Source: an uncultured Clostridia bacterium
GTDB taxonomy: Bacteria; Bacillota; Clostridia; Christensenellales; UBA1242
Length of the DNA: 64,000 nucleotides
NCBI GenBank assembly: GCA_947625515.1
Contig: CANQOO010000002.1
Location: 86,238-150,237 of the forward strand
Direction of reading: 5' to 3'
The notes beneath the pieces were generated by a model, which did no database searches, was not told the origin of the DNA, and saw only the letters and a program-made list of their open reading frames with translations. The translations under genes were made by a program, and so were the position numbers. Positions 19,722 through 29,851 of this stretch are shown here, one piece after another (within the stretch, counting starts at the first letter, position 1; the number at the start of each line of letters is the position of its first letter).

Positions 19722-21895
19722 TCCAAACACCTCCAAACAAAATTTTTGACATTTTTCCGGCTTTTTTCGCCGTTTTCTGGATTTTTATTTTCTTTTTCAT
19801 CCATAATTTTCACAGCCATGTTGCCATCTTTTTCATAACTTCGCGACACATTTTCGCCATTCTCACAGGCATAGACTTCGCAGGAGAAATATTTTGCATA
19901 TTCCTCATGGTCGCCCAGAAGCACAAAATCGAAGTCGCTTTGACCAAGCCTTTCAAGGGCATTTTCATCGATTGTCCAATCTCGCAAAATGAAAATTTTG
20001 TGTTCTTCAAACAAAAATTCCAAGCCAAGCAGCCGGCTTCCAGAGTGGCGATATCTAAAACAAAATCCGCCTTCCACGTGCCAGAGGTCGTCAGTGATGA
20101 CCACCTCATTTTCAAAACCCTCAGCATCCGTGCTGCGGACAATTTCCTTCACCCCAATGGCGTCCGCCACGGCGTCATCCAGCGTGTTGTCCTGCAAGAC
20201 AAACAGTGTGTCCACATGCTTAACGTCCAGCCGCATCATCATCTTTTTGGTGAAAGTCTCGCTTGCCAAATCCACCACCGCACTTTGCCCGTCCGCATTC
20301 GTGAGAAGCACCACGCTTGTGGAAAAATATTGGCAATAGGCAAATGTAGATTTTTGCGGCATGTCCACATAAGTTAGACCATAGAAAATGCTTCCCAGGG
20401 CGAAGATTGTGGAGCAGCAAACAAGTTTTGTCCTCTTCTTTGCCATAAAGAAGCGGGATATGAAAAATAATAACACAAGCAGCCCCGCAACAACAAACAA
20501 ATCTTGCGGGCCGATTGTCAGGAGCAAGTTCGTTTGCCCGAAAAACGCTGCGATGGCCTTGATTGCCACAAATCCCCACCCGCAGGCGGAAAGCAGAAAA
20601 CCCATAAATGGCAGCCCAGCCGTGAGCAATGCACAAAATGCCAAAACGGGAAAGATGATGCCAAAAAGCGGGATGACAAGCAGATTGACAAAGACGGTCA
20701 AGAAGTTGAAAGTCGCCCACATTTCGCCCAAAAACGGGATGATTCCAAATTGGACGGCGATGGAAACAGCAAAGGATGCCGCCACAAATTTTGGAAATAT
20801 TTTTTGCAACCATTTAGACATAACTGGTGCCAGCAGAAAAATTGACAGCACGCAAGCAAAGGAAAGCAAAAATCCCACGTCCAAGGCGGACAGCGGCGAG
20901 AAAAGCAAAATCAAAATCCCGGCAAAGCCCAGTGAAGAGAGGGAATCATAGTCTTTGCCTGAGAACCTTGTGAAGAGAAGTGTCAGTGCCATAATTCCCG
21001 CCCGAAGCACGGACGGAGTGAAATTGCACAGCCACGCATAAAGCCCCAAAAATGTGGCACAAATGAGAAAGTTTGGCAAATTTTTGACACGACATTTTCG
21101 CAAAATCCAGCCAAGAGCGGCAAACAGCAAACCCACATGCAGACCGGAGACGCTGAGCAGGTGCAAAATGCCCGCGGAGCCATATGCCAAATATGTATCG
21201 TCCTCGATGTCCGTCTTGTCGCCAAAAAGTGCAGCAAACGCCACTGAGCCATTGTCCTTGCCCATGTTGTCCAAAAGCACTTGTTTGATTCTCAGCCGAA
21301 AACTTTCGTCCGGCGACAGGCTGTTGCCTTGCAGTTCCAAATCATTTGCCGCGACCTCGGCGACATATGGCGTGCGGTCACGCAAATAGAACGAATTGAA
21401 TTTGCCAAGTTCAAACAATTTCGCCTTCTTAACTTTTGCGTGAAAAGCCAGGATGTCCCCCGCCACAACGTCGTCCTCGCTTTTGATGGAAACTGTCAGA
21501 CGGATGTTGCCCTCCGCATTTCCGTCAATATACACATCCTTCAAAATCACCGTGGCAGAATTCCCAAAACTGGAAATGGAAATGTCGTCGCTCACCCTGC
21601 CAACAACATACTGCTCTCCATCAAATGACTTCCCTTCAAACATCCAAACGCCAAGCGGATACAACCCCAGCCCCAGGGCAAAGAACGCAAGCACCACGCC
21701 CAGTGCGACAAACTTGCGAAACGCGACGGCATAGGCAAGAAAACAAACGAGTGCAAAAACGTCAAAAACGATGTATCGCCAATCCCCCTCAAAGAGAGAT
21801 TTTGCCGTGCAAATGGACAGCAAAATTGCCAAAAAACCATAAAAAAGTGGTCTTGTGTGAAAAATTTTCTTTTGTTTTTGACCCGTTTTCATCAT
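19718..21895 (-). CDS. comEC: ComEC/Rec2 DNA-uptake channel with degenerate C-terminal domain
   Basis: Polytopic membrane protein, the inner-membrane channel for single-stranded DNA uptake. 725 aa. It has two N-terminal membrane spans, the exported OB-like region (YVVGRVSDDISISSFGN), and the competence domain with LLSVSGLHVGLLFAALG and FTPSVLRAGIMALTLLF. The C-terminal ~190 residues sit where ComEC proteins carry a metallo-beta-lactamase domain. The HxHxDH metal motif is missing; the corresponding place reads LFVLQDNTLDDAV. So the channel looks complete but the nuclease-like domain probably cannot bind metal. No clear ribosome binding site is seen before ATG 21895. Confidence 0.9.
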   Translation of the reverse strand: MMKTGQKQKKIFHTRPLFYGFLAILLSICTAKSLFEGDWRYIVFDVFALVCFLAYAVAFRKFVALGVVLAFFALGLGLYPLGVWMFEGKSFDGEQYVVGRVSDDISISSFGNSATVILKDVYIDGNAEGNIRLTVSIKSEDDVVAGDILAFHAKVKKAKLFELGKFNSFYLRDRTPYVAEVAANDLELQGNSLSPDESFRLRIKQVLLDNMGKDNGSVAFAALFGDKTDIEDDTYLAYGSAGILHLLSVSGLHVGLLFAALGWILRKCRVKNLPNFLICATFLGLYAWLCNFTPSVLRAGIMALTLLFTRFSGKDYDSLSSLGFAGILILLFSPLSALDVGFLLSFACVLSIFLLAPVMSKWLQKIFPKFVAASFAVSIAVQFGIIPFLGEMWATFNFLTVFVNLLVIPLFGIIFPVLAFCALLTAGLPFMGFLLSACGWGFVAIKAIAAFFGQTNLLLTIGPQDLFVVAGLLVLLFFISRFFMAKKRTKLVCCSTIFALGSIFYGLTYVDMPQKSTFAYCQYFSTSVVLLTNADGQSAVVDLASETFTKKMMMRLDVKHVDTLFVLQDNTLDDAVADAIGVKEIVRSTDAEGFENEVVITDDLWHVEGGFCFRYRHSGSRLLGLEFLFEEHKIFILRDWTIDENALERLGQSDFDFVLLGDHEEYAKYFSCEVYACENGENVSRSYEKDGNMAVKIMDEKENKNPENGEKSRKNVKNFVWRCLD

Positions 21896-22058
21896 ATTTT
21901 AATTTTTTTGCTTCATATGTTGAAGTTGTTCTTTCAAAAAAATTTTATCACAAATTCCCCAATTTTTGCAACATAATGTCACTCAAAATTTTCTGCATCA
22001 CAAAAAACTTGCACGCGGCAAAGTTTCTTCCAAAAATTCTTATGCCAAAAGTTTTTAG

Positions 22059-22103
22059 TGAAAAAAGTTTTAATGAAAAAAGTTTTAATGAAAAATGTTT
22101 TTA
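22059..22103. repeat. 15-bp tandem repeat, three copies
   Basis: TGAAAAAAGTTTTAA at 22059-22073 and 22074-22088, then a variant at 22089-22103. It lies between comEC and the giant surface protein gene. Confidence 0.85.
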
Positions 22104-22138
22104 AAAAAACTTATTGATTTTGGTCAATAAGCTTTTTT
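22102..22138. terminator. Terminator of the giant surface protein gene
   Basis: CTTATTGA, loop TTTTGG, TCAATAAG flanked by As and Ts on both sides, so it can act in either direction. It is placed just after the - strand stop at 22163. Confidence 0.8.
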
Positions 22139-22162
22139 AGGAATGATTTTGCAATCCTATGT

Positions 22163-25100
22163 TTATTTCCCCCAAACTGCAAAAAGCAAGGTGTCTTTGG
22201 TAACGGCGAATGTCCCAATGGCTTGAGAATCTTTCGTGTTTGATGCACCATTTGTGATGTTCTGTCCTTCACCTTCCTTCCAGCCAATCACGTAGAAGTC
22301 ATAGGAAACACCAATATATTTATACACAGCCTTAAGGTCTCTTCGTGCACCTGGCGTATATTCTTTTCCCGCGAGAATGGCAATTTTTGCCGGAGCAGTT
22401 GGCTCACTGACCTTTTCGATCGCACTTTTAATCCACCAAGCACTGTAAGGCGGCAAAAATTCAGTGTTGAAACTGATGTAATACCATTTTGTGTGTGTGG
22501 AAGCCGCATTGTCAATCTGGCTTTCAAAAATCATGTCCTCATTCTGCACTGTTGCCGTGCTGCCGGACAGCCCGTTGGAATATTTAAACTTATATTCCAC
22601 ACGCTCTTGAAGGTCAGTGCCGCTGCTGCGATAGGAATCAAGATAGAACTCCGTTTGCAGCAAATCGAACGTCTCATTTTGCCACAAATATTTGTGGAAA
22701 GTGCTGGTTTTCATGCCGCCAATCTTCACAACGTCTGAATATGGGTTTTCAAGGGTATATTCCGTGTTGACAACGCTTTCATAATAAGTGTATTTCATCT
22801 CATATTTGTTGCGGATGTGCAGGATTAAATCGCTGTTTGGCATAATCTCAGGCAATGAAGTTGGGTTGTTGTATGCCCCGTTTTCAAAGCCAAAATACCA
22901 CTGAGTGACAGCATCTGTTTGGTCGTCAGATGCACCAAGAGCCGCCCTCAAATCTTGCACAGTTCTGATTTTCACCGTGCTTGGCAGCATATATGTGCCA
23001 TCTGGCACGCCTGAGGCTGCAAGTTCAGCAGAGTATGGCAAAATCTTTGTGCCTTCTTTCAGGCGAAGTCCTTGCCCGTCACTATCAAACAGCATCGGAG
23101 TGCCGTTGTCGTAGATTTGGAAGTTCCACTCATGCACAACGCTCTCCACATTCCACTGAGCGTAGATTGTTAGGTCATTTTCAGGCATTATGCCGTCAAA
23201 TGGATGTTCAAACGCCTCGTCAAAATACCAGCCACCAAAGGAATAGGTGGTGGTGACGCCGTCTGCGTTGACAACATAATTGTCTTTGCCATAATAGCCA
23301 TTGTCCGTGCTGCAGAAAATCCTTCTGCCGCTTGCGTCCACAATGTCCTCAGCGTCCGTGCCGCCATACACCACAAGTGGGTCCAGCGACGGGCCAACGC
23401 CCGTGTCAAACGTCAAGGTATATTCGGTTAGCGTTTCATATGTTTCATAATATGCATACACGCAAAGCGAATCGTCTGGGACAAAGTTGATTTCGTTGCC
23501 TTCCTTATCTTGCCACTGAACGAACTTTTGCTTGAAAAGTTGCTTGCCGGATTTAACCTCAATATATTCTTCAAGTCCTGCTTCCTGGCAAGTCAGAAGT
23601 GACGTATCCTGCCCGGCGACGATGCGGTGCTGCTCTTTATGCACTTCTTGCTCGCCATACATATAGGTGATTGTTCGCCAAGCCTCTTTCACCTCCCATT
23701 TTGCGTAAAGCGTGATGTTGTAATAAGGTATGACGCCCTCAGTGACCTGTGTGCCAGCAGCGAAGTTAGGGTCGGAATACCAGCCGGCAAAGCGATAAAT
23801 CGTCCTGCCGTCAACAATGCCAGTTGTCGGATTGGTGTAACTCTCTTCAAACTCCTGTGTGTAGTTTGGCAAATCGAATGTGGTGCCTTTCGTGCCGGAA
23901 ATTGACGGCTCGCTCAGCCCCTCGCGGTTTGTTTCAAACGTGACGACAAACTCTCGCTCATTTTCATTTTTCCACTCGCCATTTGTTGCATAATATGGGA
24001 TGTCAAGTTCAAACTCGTGCGAATCACCCTTCAGATCCTTTCCATTGAAGTGGAAGTCAGAATAGCCTGCAAAATCATTGTCCATATCCACGTCAAGCAC
24101 AACATCAAGATCGGACGTTTTGTTTTCCGTGTCTGCAGATTTCAATGTCAACTCCACAACTCCTGGCAGGAATGGCATGTTGATTGAAAGTGACAGGCTG
24201 CCAATCACGCTCAGATCCTCTGTTTCGTCGTTTCCATCGTCAAATGCTTCCAAGCCAATTCCAATTGTCATGTCGCCCATGTTTTTGTCACCAGAGATCT
24301 CTTCCATGTTCAGCACAATTTCATATTTTGCCTTGTCTTGCACCACCGAGAAACTCTTGATGACGTTGCCAAGGTCAATAGTGTGTTCTTTTGCCAGACT
24401 TTCTCTGATGGCATCCATAATCATTGGGCCAAAGCCAGTTGCCCATTGCACATAATACAGCACATCGTTCATCACTGTGTCAAGTTTTGAATTGAGACGT
24501 TTTTCATATGTCTGCTTGCCGTTTGAGCCTGTTTCGTGACGATAGAAATACACAATGCCGTCTTCATAATAAATCTCGATTTCCCTATTTTTGTCAGGAC
24601 TGGACAGCGTGGTGTCATTATTGATTTCAATCGTTCTGAAGAGCCACAGGTCATTAATAACAGGCATTGGGCCGATGTGTGCATAGACACGCGGTTTAAG
24701 CTCTTTTGTCTTTTCATCTTGTTTGATGTCAATTCTGATTGTCAGTGGAACATTCCAATTCAATGCGTTATTGAAGCCAAGCAGTGAGAAGTCGATGTTC
24801 AGTGAACCCTTGATTTCAAATGATCTGTGAGAAATCGTGTTTATGGCCGCTTTAATCAATTCTTCTGCACCCGTCAAGTCAACATATGGATTTGTTAAGT
24901 CTGGCTGTTTCAAGTCTTGCAGTGTCTCGAATGTGACAAAAAGGTTGAAGTGCTCGTTTTTGGTCACGCCAGTATAGAAGTTTGTGAGGTCAATACGCTT
25001 CAAGGTGTTGCCAGATTTTTCAATCTCAACATGCATTTGTCCGGCACGCTCGTTTGAGGTGAGCGATTTTCCGTCCAAAGTGAGGCTAAGCACATTCTTA

Positions 25101-28100
25101 TCCTCACTGACAGAAAGTGATGTGAAAATCTGCAAAATTGAAAGCGGGTTTTCAAAATCAAGCCCTGGCAGTTGCCCTTGAAGGAAGGACATATCAAGCC
25201 CGCTGGATTCGCTCTGCTTGCCGGTGATGAATGTCAGAATTGTTGGGTCAATGCCAAAGAGTTCGCAAGCAATTTCCAAAATACCCTGCAATTTTTCGGT
25301 GCTGAGTTTAAGGCAGAGTCCGTTATAGTCAAAGTATAGATATTCGCCCGAAATTGCTGCATTAAGGTTCAGGTCGAAGCCTGCGGATTTGGTGTCCGGC
25401 ATGCCTGTGACGTGTGCGTCAGCAAAGAATTGCAGTGCGTTGAGTGCGTCAACTTGCAAGACGATGTTTTGAGCGTCATAAATCTTGGTCTCGCCGTCAA
25501 ACACCTCGGCATTTGCAACAATGTCATATTGTTTGCCAAGAACATAACTCTTCACACTTGAAATGAATGGCAAAATCTCTTTGACATCAAAATATTCTCC
25601 TTCCGCGGCAACAGTTTGCTTTGCTTGCAATTTTGCCGATACAGCAAATTTATCTACATTCAAAAGCAGGCTGGAAAGTTCTGCATCATTGAATGTGATT
25701 GTTGCACTAAGTTCTGGCTGAGAAAGCGAAACTGAAAGAACGTCGCCTTTAAGTGTAAGCCACAGTTTTTCAAGCAGCCCTTCGATGTCCATTTCTTCGG
25801 ATGTTTCGCCCGGTTTTGTAAAGTCGGAAAGAGTGAAGTGCTTTTTGGTTGTCAAAAGGTCAACAATCCACTTATATTGATTGTAAGCCTCACGCACATC
25901 CAGCCCGAATTCGCTGTTTAAGAAGTTCAAAACGGTGTCAACATCGTCAATATCAAATTTGAGGTTAAGGTTGGCAGCTGTAAGATATATCGTTCTGCCC
26001 AGAAGTTTCACGTGCAGTGCAGCCCCCTCAATGATTGCGGAAAGACTTGCCGACAGGCCGTCTTTGTCGTCAAAGTTGACGAAGCCTTCAATCACATATT
26101 TGCCGTCAATGGTGACAGTGACATCCATATAGATATTTTGAGTTTGAATGAGGTTATAAACATTGCCCGCTTTTGCAATGATGTCCTGCACTGGGACATA
26201 TGCATCCGCCGTGCCAACAGCCTGAACTGCCTGCTTGGCATCCATAACTGTCAGTGTTGCGGTCAAATCGGAATAGGTGACTTCGGCATAATCAATCATG
26301 TTCGATTCAGCAAAATAGACATCAATCTCTGCCCCGCTGACGGACGCATGAATTTGCCCATCTATATATGAAAGAACAAGTTGGTCAAGCAAATCTTCAA
26401 TGCTTTGTTTAGAGTTTACCTTGTCTTGCAAGCCGTCAACCTGGTCAGAAACGGCACTTAAATCCAAGCCAAATGCGTCTTGAATCTGTGCAAGAATTTC
26501 TTTCCAATCTTTCAGGTCGGCTTTCACGTGAACATCTTTCACGTCAAGATAAAGTTCTGTGCCGAACAAGCGAACGGTGGCTTGCTGACCGTATGCAGTC
26601 ACGACAATTTCCGCTTCCAGTTGAAGTTTGCCTTCAATCATCTCGGCATTCACAACGCCCTCAAAAGCAACAAGGTCGCTGTAAGCACCGCTGAGAGTGA
26701 AATAATATTTTCCGCCTTTCACATAATTCAGCACGGCACCTGCTTTTTGCAGAACATCCTTTACGTCCACATATTTGGACGCATCTGCAATGGATTCAAT
26801 GTTCTGCTTTGCCGACTGGATGTCAACATGAGCGTTGACGTCGCCATATGTCACATCCGCACATGAAAGGTCCTCGCCAACAAATGTCACACCCGCAACA
26901 AGGCCGTTGTAAGTCGCTGTCAAAACATCGTTTTCAAATTTTACGCCAAGTTCAGTGAGAATAGCTTCAATGTCTGCGTTTTCTGCAAAACCACCAAGCA
27001 GTTCGGTCACTTTGGTCTTGCCGCTCAAAACGTCATCAATTTTTTCAATACTCAATCCTGCATCGGAGAGAAGTTTGTCAAAATCAATGCCAAACTCTTC
27101 TCCCACAATGCCAAGCAACTGCTTCCAATCCTTCAGGTCTGCTTTCACGTGAACATCTTTCACGTCAAGATAAAGTTCTGTGCCGAACAAGCGAACGGTG
27201 GCCTGCTGACCGTATGCGGAAACAACAATTTCTGCTTCCAGTTGAAGTTTGCCTTCAATCATCTCAGCGTTCACAACGCCCTCAAAAGCAACAAGGTCGC
27301 TGTAAGCACCGCTGAGGGTGAGATAATATTTTCCGGCTTTCACATATTTCAGCACGGCACCCGCCTTGCGGAGAACATCCGAAACTTCGATATATTGCAC
27401 GCTTGGGTCAAATGGAGTCATGGTGCCAGGCTGCTCCTCAATCGAAACAACAACGCCAAAATTGGATGTTTGCACGTCGAGGTCGGCAATCATGTTGTCT
27501 TCTGCAAAGTGAACATAAGCAACAATGTCTGGATAAGTGATTTTGATGTCGCCATTTTCAAATTCCATATTGCACTTGGACAAAATGTCTGCAAGTTGGC
27601 GGCTTGCCAAAATTTGAGCTGGGTCAATTTTGATTCTTCCTGCAAGCAAATCTTCAATTTTTTGGATGTCGAGGTTGAATTTGGCAAGAATTTCATCCAA
27701 ATTCAGTCCAAATTCTGTGCCGAGAAGTCCAACAAGGTCTTTCCAGTTTGCAAGGTCTGTCTTGAAGTGCAAGTCTTTGACATCCAAGAAGAGTTCGCTT
27801 TCGCAAAGTCTCACTCTGGCGGTCTGCCCAAGGAAAACAAGTTCAAGTTCTGCCTGCAATTTGCCGTCATAGCTAATAAATCCGCTCACGGAGCCGTCGT
27901 CGAACGCTCCCTCCACGGTCAGATAGAACGTGTGGGCGTTGACATAGTCCATCACAGCACTCACTTTGTCAATCACAGCCGTGGCTGGCTCATATTGCGA
28001 CGGGTCAATTTGGCTGAAAGCAACATCATCCGAGAAGTTCACGTCAGCGTCCACGCCGTCCGCCTTAATTTTAAGTGATGTGAGCATATCGTCAAATTTC

Positions 28101-29851
28101 AGGTCGAAAAGCACTTTGTCAAGGATGCCAATTTGCAGGCCATTCTCTCCATTCAAGAGGCTGATAAGTTTGGCATATTTGCTTGGGTCAATCAAGTTTT
28201 TAAGCAGCCCAAGAAATTCCATCTTGTCAATGTCCGTGTTGATGTCCAGCATCTGTGCAATGCGGGAAAGTTCGTCACTGTTTGCAGAAACCTTCAATCC
28301 GGAAACTTCTGCAAAGATTTTTTCGTTTTGATATGCAAGTTTAATCGGCAGCCCGCACAGCTGTGTGTTCGCCTGCACAACGAATTCTTTTGTCTGCGGA
28401 ACAAACTTGAAGTTGGCATAAGCAGTGATGTCGCCAGCGTTGATTGTGGCAGTGCCGCTCACGCTGTCTTGCTTGAAGGTGTTAATGATTGCGTTGACTG
28501 CCGGGATGATTTGTGCAAGGTCTGCATGCTCAACATCGGCAATTTCAACTTCTTTGGCTGGCTGGATGACAACTTGTGCCAAAACTCCCAGTCCGTCAAA
28601 AGTGATGCCTTGCAGTTTTTGCTCTTCGGCGAAAATGCTGATTTGCCCAATATCACGAAGCGAGATGACAAAGTTGTCGTCTTCGCGAGAAAGGCTTTCA
28701 AGCACGCTTAAATCAAGACCGTCCACGCTAAGCTGGCTGCCAAAGCTCAGTGCCGGCAAAATTTGTGCAAAATGTCCGTCCTGAATGGCTGCCAAAATTG
28801 TTGTGATTTGCTCGATTGGGATGTGAATGTCAAATTGCTCAGCCAAGAAGTCGGTCAATTTTTCCACATCTGCAAACGCAAATTTGAGATATATGTTGCC
28901 AAATTCGAGATAGAACATGTTGTCTTTATAAACTGCAATTTTAAGCGGCATATCCGCAATCTCAGTCTCAAACATGGCGTTCAAGTTTTTAAGGTCGCCG
29001 CTTAAATCGCCAACAAAATGCATGTCGGCTGTTGTGACATCCACATTAAAGCCAATGGTGTCAGCCTGCAATGCACCCAGTGCAACGGTGGCCGCATCCA
29101 TAAGGTCGGAAACATCAATAAATTCTTCCGCATCAGGCTCTTGAAGCACAAGTCGGTCTGGACGGTTCACTGTGGCAGAAACGCCAAATGTCGTTCCAGA
29201 GATTTCCGCATGCGGAAGTTCAATTCTCTGCAAGTTATAGTCATTGTCGCAGAAAACGTTTAAGGTGAGAGCGGGTTCCAACATTGTGATGTTGATGACA
29301 AGTTTAATTCCGTCCTTGCCCTTAATTTCTGTCAAGTCGGAAAGTATGCCCAGAACCATATCCAAATCCAAACTGGACATATCAATGCCGCCAAGGTCAG
29401 GCAGTTTGACGCCCAAAAGCGAGGTGACTTTTGCCAGCGTGTCGCCAATGCTGTCCACGCTCATGACAAGTTTGCCTTTAAGGGCCTCAACAAAAATTTT
29501 GCCGTCGCCATAAAATAGGTCAACATCAAAATTTTCTTCGCCAAGGTTGACTCCCACATTTCCTTTCACTTTAAGTTTGTCAAAACCATTTGAAAGATCC
29601 AACTGCACACTGCCCGAAATGGCAACATCCGCACTGGCGGTTGTCACCTGTGCAGATAAACTGATGTCCAAAGCCTTTTCGGACTCTAAGTTGTTGACAA
29701 TTTGTTGGAGTTGAATTGGCACCTCATTTGCGGACAAGTTTTTGCCGGCAGGCGACAAGAACAAAATTCCAACCGCTGTGCCAACAGCCACAAGCAAATA
29801 AAGCGTCACATATCCGCATCCTTTCGCGAACCTCTTGAAAAACTTTTTCAT
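22163..29851 (-). CDS. Giant secreted or surface-anchored repeat protein, 2,562 aa
   Basis: Residues 14-33 form a signal peptide or signal anchor (YVTLYLLVAVGTAVGILFL). The next ~1,350 residues are beta-rich modules of about 200 residues; four clear members lie near 630-720, 817-907, 1027-1114 and 1220-1320, each with a pattern like TVRLFGTELYLDVKDVHVKADL. Two Listeria-Bacteroides type repeats follow near 1990-2055 and 2190-2240 (RFAGWYSDPNF...LYAKW and SFGGWYFDEAF...IYAQW), and a worn third near 2310. No LPxTG motif, S-layer domain or catalytic site is seen; the chain ends in LLFAVWGK. GGAGG precedes ATG 29851, which overlaps the upstream stop as ATGA, so it is coupled to the 29848-30966 gene. 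Adhesion or envelope structure is an inference. Confidence 0.85.
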   Translation of the reverse strand: MKKFFKRFAKGCGYVTLYLLVAVGTAVGILFLSPAGKNLSANEVPIQLQQIVNNLESEKALDISLSAQVTTASADVAISGSVQLDLSNGFDKLKVKGNVGVNLGEENFDVDLFYGDGKIFVEALKGKLVMSVDSIGDTLAKVTSLLGVKLPDLGGIDMSSLDLDMVLGILSDLTEIKGKDGIKLVINITMLEPALTLNVFCDNDYNLQRIELPHAEISGTTFGVSATVNRPDRLVLQEPDAEEFIDVSDLMDAATVALGALQADTIGFNVDVTTADMHFVGDLSGDLKNLNAMFETEIADMPLKIAVYKDNMFYLEFGNIYLKFAFADVEKLTDFLAEQFDIHIPIEQITTILAAIQDGHFAQILPALSFGSQLSVDGLDLSVLESLSREDDNFVISLRDIGQISIFAEEQKLQGITFDGLGVLAQVVIQPAKEVEIADVEHADLAQIIPAVNAIINTFKQDSVSGTATINAGDITAYANFKFVPQTKEFVVQANTQLCGLPIKLAYQNEKIFAEVSGLKVSANSDELSRIAQMLDINTDIDKMEFLGLLKNLIDPSKYAKLISLLNGENGLQIGILDKVLFDLKFDDMLTSLKIKADGVDADVNFSDDVAFSQIDPSQYEPATAVIDKVSAVMDYVNAHTFYLTVEGAFDDGSVSGFISYDGKLQAELELVFLGQTARVRLCESELFLDVKDLHFKTDLANWKDLVGLLGTEFGLNLDEILAKFNLDIQKIEDLLAGRIKIDPAQILASRQLADILSKCNMEFENGDIKITYPDIVAYVHFAEDNMIADLDVQTSNFGVVVSIEEQPGTMTPFDPSVQYIEVSDVLRKAGAVLKYVKAGKYYLTLSGAYSDLVAFEGVVNAEMIEGKLQLEAEIVVSAYGQQATVRLFGTELYLDVKDVHVKADLKDWKQLLGIVGEEFGIDFDKLLSDAGLSIEKIDDVLSGKTKVTELLGGFAENADIEAILTELGVKFENDVLTATYNGLVAGVTFVGEDLSCADVTYGDVNAHVDIQSAKQNIESIADASKYVDVKDVLQKAGAVLNYVKGGKYYFTLSGAYSDLVAFEGVVNAEMIEGKLQLEAEIVVTAYGQQATVRLFGTELYLDVKDVHVKADLKDWKEILAQIQDAFGLDLSAVSDQVDGLQDKVNSKQSIEDLLDQLVLSYIDGQIHASVSGAEIDVYFAESNMIDYAEVTYSDLTATLTVMDAKQAVQAVGTADAYVPVQDIIAKAGNVYNLIQTQNIYMDVTVTIDGKYVIEGFVNFDDKDGLSASLSAIIEGAALHVKLLGRTIYLTAANLNLKFDIDDVDTVLNFLNSEFGLDVREAYNQYKWIVDLLTTKKHFTLSDFTKPGETSEEMDIEGLLEKLWLTLKGDVLSVSLSQPELSATITFNDAELSSLLLNVDKFAVSAKLQAKQTVAAEGEYFDVKEILPFISSVKSYVLGKQYDIVANAEVFDGETKIYDAQNIVLQVDALNALQFFADAHVTGMPDTKSAGFDLNLNAAISGEYLYFDYNGLCLKLSTEKLQGILEIACELFGIDPTILTFITGKQSESSGLDMSFLQGQLPGLDFENPLSILQIFTSLSVSEDKNVLSLTLDGKSLTSNERAGQMHVEIEKSGNTLKRIDLTNFYTGVTKNEHFNLFVTFETLQDLKQPDLTNPYVDLTGAEELIKAAINTISHRSFEIKGSLNIDFSLLGFNNALNWNVPLTIRIDIKQDEKTKELKPRVYAHIGPMPVINDLWLFRTIEINNDTTLSSPDKNREIEIYYEDGIVYFYRHETGSNGKQTYEKRLNSKLDTVMNDVLYYVQWATGFGPMIMDAIRESLAKEHTIDLGNVIKSFSVVQDKAKYEIVLNMEEISGDKNMGDMTIGIGLEAFDDGNDETEDLSVIGSLSLSINMPFLPGVVELTLKSADTENKTSDLDVVLDVDMDNDFAGYSDFHFNGKDLKGDSHEFELDIPYYATNGEWKNENEREFVVTFETNREGLSEPSISGTKGTTFDLPNYTQEFEESYTNPTTGIVDGRTIYRFAGWYSDPNFAAGTQVTEGVIPYYNITLYAKWEVKEAWRTITYMYGEQEVHKEQHRIVAGQDTSLLTCQEAGLEEYIEVKSGKQLFKQKFVQWQDKEGNEINFVPDDSLCVYAYYETYETLTEYTLTFDTGVGPSLDPLVVYGGTDAEDIVDASGRRIFCSTDNGYYGKDNYVVNADGVTTTYSFGGWYFDEAFEHPFDGIMPENDLTIYAQWNVESVVHEWNFQIYDNGTPMLFDSDGQGLRLKEGTKILPYSAELAASGVPDGTYMLPSTVKIRTVQDLRAALGASDDQTDAVTQWYFGFENGAYNNPTSLPEIMPNSDLILHIRNKYEMKYTYYESVVNTEYTLENPYSDVVKIGGMKTSTFHKYLWQNETFDLLQTEFYLDSYRSSGTDLQERVEYKFKYSNGLSGSTATVQNEDMIFESQIDNAASTHTKWYYISFNTEFLPPYSAWWIKSAIEKVSEPTAPAKIAILAGKEYTPGARRDLKAVYKYIGVSYDFYVIGWKEGEGQNITNGASNTKDSQAIGTFAVTKDTLLFAVWGK
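26508..26755 (-). repeat. Intragenic direct repeat, copy 2
   Basis: About 250 bp almost identical to 27129-27376, 621 bp (207 codons) apart, keeping the frame. It encodes the YYFTLSGAYSDLVAFEG... module. Confidence 0.85.
27129..27376 (-). repeat. Intragenic direct repeat, copy 1
   Basis: Partner of 26508-26755. Most differences are single bases, so this module pair was duplicated or homogenised recently compared with the other, diverged modules. Confidence 0.85.

Noticed and set aside
19634..20377. 247-codon + strand frame opposite comEC/holA
   Set aside because: Antisense frame crossing two real genes; no ribosome binding site.
27149..28078. 309-codon + strand frame inside the giant surface gene
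   Set aside because: It mirrors the repeat modules of the - strand gene and contains the antisense of the same repeated segment; no start signal.
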